From Candidatus Spongiihabitans thiooxidans (GTDB lineage: Bacteria > Pseudomonadota > Gammaproteobacteria > Arenicellales > Poriferihabitantaceae), in assembly GCA_001543005.1 (NCBI GenBank), contig LFLB01000022.1, positions 124,001 through 188,000 of the forward strand: a DNA stretch of 64,000 bases, written 5' to 3'. The translations under genes and the position numbers were made by a program. Below are positions 62,489 through 64,000 of the stretch, one piece after another; position 1 is the first letter of the stretch, and each line of letters opens with the position of its first letter. Under the pieces are notes generated by a model that was not told the origin of the DNA, did not search any database, and saw only the letters and a list, made by a program, of their open reading frames with translations.

Positions 62489-63286
62489 TCACGCGGATTG
62501 GTCGAATATTAAAATGATATTTTGCAAGAAGTCAGCGATTCGCTCGGGGTTTGGGGGCAACTCCACCCACTCAAATGTGGTTATCTTTCTACCGGACTCA
62601 ATGGCTTTTCTCGCAGTAACCCGGTGGCTTACAAACATTGCCGTTTTGTTCGGTGATACTCGTTCAAATCTAAGGCGATATTTGTCGAGCGAAGTATTGC
62701 GGTTGATCGTGGCTTGCAACAAGCTCTTGAATAGTTGCTTAACCACTGACCCTTCTTCATCCAGTGCGATTTCTCGTTTAATCCATTCAGTCTCCATCGT
62801 ACCCGCTTCGGGGTTATAGTCAACCAGGCTCACGCCGTTAGTTACCCAGTATTCACTGATGGTCTTCCATGCTGATTCGACATTGGTATCGATTTCCAAC
62901 CAGATTTTTTCGTCCTGCTTATTTATCCTGGCACCAATAACTTCCGGCAGCACTCTGGTTTCAGAAAACGGATTAGCATTTTCTTGCACCTTGGCATTCG
63001 AGCTGCCCACCAAATCTGGCGGCAGTTCAAGAGGTTTGGTCGTTTTTGCTCTGGCTAATTCCCGTTTGGTTACTTTAGACGATTTCCTTAACTTCGTTTG
63101 ATTGGCTTCCGGATCAATGTTTTTAGGGCTCCGAACACTTTCTGTCTTGTCTTGAGACGCCGCTGTTGTGGATTTGCTTGAATATTTATCTCCTGTAAAT
63201 GAGCAGGATGCGCTCAATATGCAGAAGATTGTTAAAAATAAAATTCGAAAAATCACTTTTTTTGTATCCAAAATTGTAAGAACCAA
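62489..63286 (-). CDS. bamC: Outer-membrane assembly lipoprotein BamC
   Basis: A 265-residue lipoprotein with lipobox LSASC near residues 23-28. A disordered Lys/Thr/Ser-rich N-terminal stretch (about 30-90) contains ELPPDLVGSSN, as in BamC regions that bind BamD. Helix-grip domains follow: ESAWKTISEYWVTNGVSLVD and AGTMETEWI. It is shorter than E. coli BamC (344), probably with one main globular domain. It stabilises the BAM complex together with the BamD encoded at 44.3 kb. It lies 188 bases after panB on the same strand. Confidence 0.82.
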   Translation of the reverse strand: MVLTILDTKKVIFRILFLTIFCILSASCSFTGDKYSSKSTTAASQDKTESVRSPKNIDPEANQTKLRKSSKVTKRELARAKTTKPLELPPDLVGSSNAKVQENANPFSETRVLPEVIGARINKQDEKIWLEIDTNVESAWKTISEYWVTNGVSLVDYNPEAGTMETEWIKREIALDEEGSVVKQLFKSLLQATINRNTSLDKYRLRFERVSPNKTAMFVSHRVTARKAIESGRKITTFEWVELPPNPERIADFLQNIILIFDQSA

Positions 63287-63473
63287 AGCAATCTGGAATT
63301 TAGCATATATCGGCGAATAGTCCCACTTAAAGTTACTGTTTACACAATATTCTGGATAAACTTATCGGAAATCAGCGCAATTTGAGGAAATACACCAAAC
63401 TCTTGCAACGACTGGCAGGTATTAAGGAGAACTTCAGGAAACCCTGATTGATTCAGCGCTTCCTTATTAGTGA

Positions 63474-64000
63474 TTAGTAACTGTGTTCGGCGTCAGGAAA
63501 CTTGCCTTGTTTAACCTGCGTTACATACTCTGCCAGCGCGCCTTGAATTCCGAATTTGTTTCCCTCAAGAAAATTCTTCACGAATTTTGCAGTCCTGCCC
63601 GGATAAAGGCCCAGCAAATCATGCCAAACCAATATTTGGCCATCCGTTCCTGCGCCAGCGCCAATCCCTATCACTGGGACATTGAGGCTGTTGGTCAATG
63701 TCACGCCAAGCGTCTGAGGGACACACTCAATCAAAATGACACTTGCGCCCGCCTGTTGCAACACTTTAGCTTCATCGATGATCGCTTGGCCCTGCGCCGG
63801 GTCCCGGCCTTGCACCCGATGCCCGCCAAGATGATTGATGGATTGCGGCGTCAGCCCCATATGCGCACAAACCGGAATACCCCTTTCAGTTAACAGCCGT
63901 GTGGTCTCCGCCAGCCAGGCTCCGCCTTCCAGTTTGACCATTTGCGCACCTTCACGCATCAGTATTGCCGCGCTTTTCAGGCTTGCGGTTTCAGAGTAAT
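63474..64000 (-). CDS. panB: 3-methyl-2-oxobutanoate hydroxymethyltransferase (PanB), 5' end outside window
   Basis: The C-terminal 174 codons of PanB; the frame runs open through the window edge, reading YSETASLKSAAILMREGAQM just inside it. MVKLEGG binds substrate, and VCAHMGLTPQSINHLGG, ECVPQTLGVTLTNSLNVPVI and IGIGAGAGTDGQILVWHDLL are family blocks. PanB adds a hydroxymethyl group from methylene-tetrahydrofolate to alpha-ketoisovalerate in pantothenate synthesis. It is about two thirds of the usual 263 residues. bamC lies downstream. Confidence 0.95.
   Translation of the reverse strand, partial: YSETASLKSAAILMREGAQMVKLEGGAWLAETTRLLTERGIPVCAHMGLTPQSINHLGGHRVQGRDPAQGQAIIDEAKVLQQAGASVILIECVPQTLGVTLTNSLNVPVIGIGAGAGTDGQILVWHDLLGLYPGRTAKFVKNFLEGNKFGIQGALAEYVTQVKQGKFPDAEHSY

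Overview
The window reads as a chromosome segment of a gammaproteobacterium of moderate G+C, probably marine or host-associated. Housekeeping genes are of gammaproteobacterial type and partly in gammaproteobacterial order: ftsK-lolA-crcB-serS, rluC, dsbD, moaE-moaD/moaB, parC, purC, the divergent bamD/rluD pair, thrC, bamC and panB. Two general substrate porins and outer-membrane assembly lipoproteins show a Gram-negative envelope. Species cannot be named from the sequence alone. No rRNA, tRNA, CRISPR array or replication origin was seen.

Layout. 0-7.5 kb: a rhodanese, a PQQ-type sugar dehydrogenase and a glycan cluster (two GT4 glycosyltransferases plus a histidine phosphatase facing two MurG-like glycosyltransferases). 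7.7-18.4 kb: a glycine betaine locus (binding protein, ATPase, double-length permease, Rieske monooxygenase) split by a 5 kb defence-type insertion (nuclease-methylase fusion, DinD-like protein, specificity subunit, an unknown protein). 18.4-24.7 kb: a rearranged porin locus with one intact porin, one frameshifted porin, the 3' end of a third, three DTHKAV-module proteins (two of them anchored coiled coils), two unknown small genes and a family of palindromic repeats. 24.9-45 kb: mostly core genes, with a PuuB/PuuA-like pair and a signal-bearing ATP-dependent DNA ligase. 45.4-53.4 kb: two copies of rluD flank an island with a tightly packed minus-strand operon (SpeD-like, AlaDH/PNT-like, flavin monooxygenase, Rossmann methyltransferase-like, MFS exporter) and IS scars. 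53.4-64 kb: acyl-CoA ligase, thrC, a ClpP-like membrane protein, a polyamine-type ABC importer operon with two tiny membrane-protein genes inside it, bamC and partial panB.

Metabolically the window centres on uptake and breakdown of small nitrogen compounds: betaine import and probable demethylation, polyamine-type import, and gamma-glutamylation with amine oxidation. The most unusual element is the operon between the rluD copies. It looks like a small-molecule biosynthesis and export unit I cannot assign to a described pathway. Its first gene is interrupted by a 14-bp tandem duplication just upstream of the predicted self-cleavage site. The flanking duplication (mosaic rluD copies, a bamD remnant, IS fragments) suggests arrival by recombination in rluD. 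Short tandem duplications of about 12-18 bp recur across the window and look like a general mutational habit of this genome.
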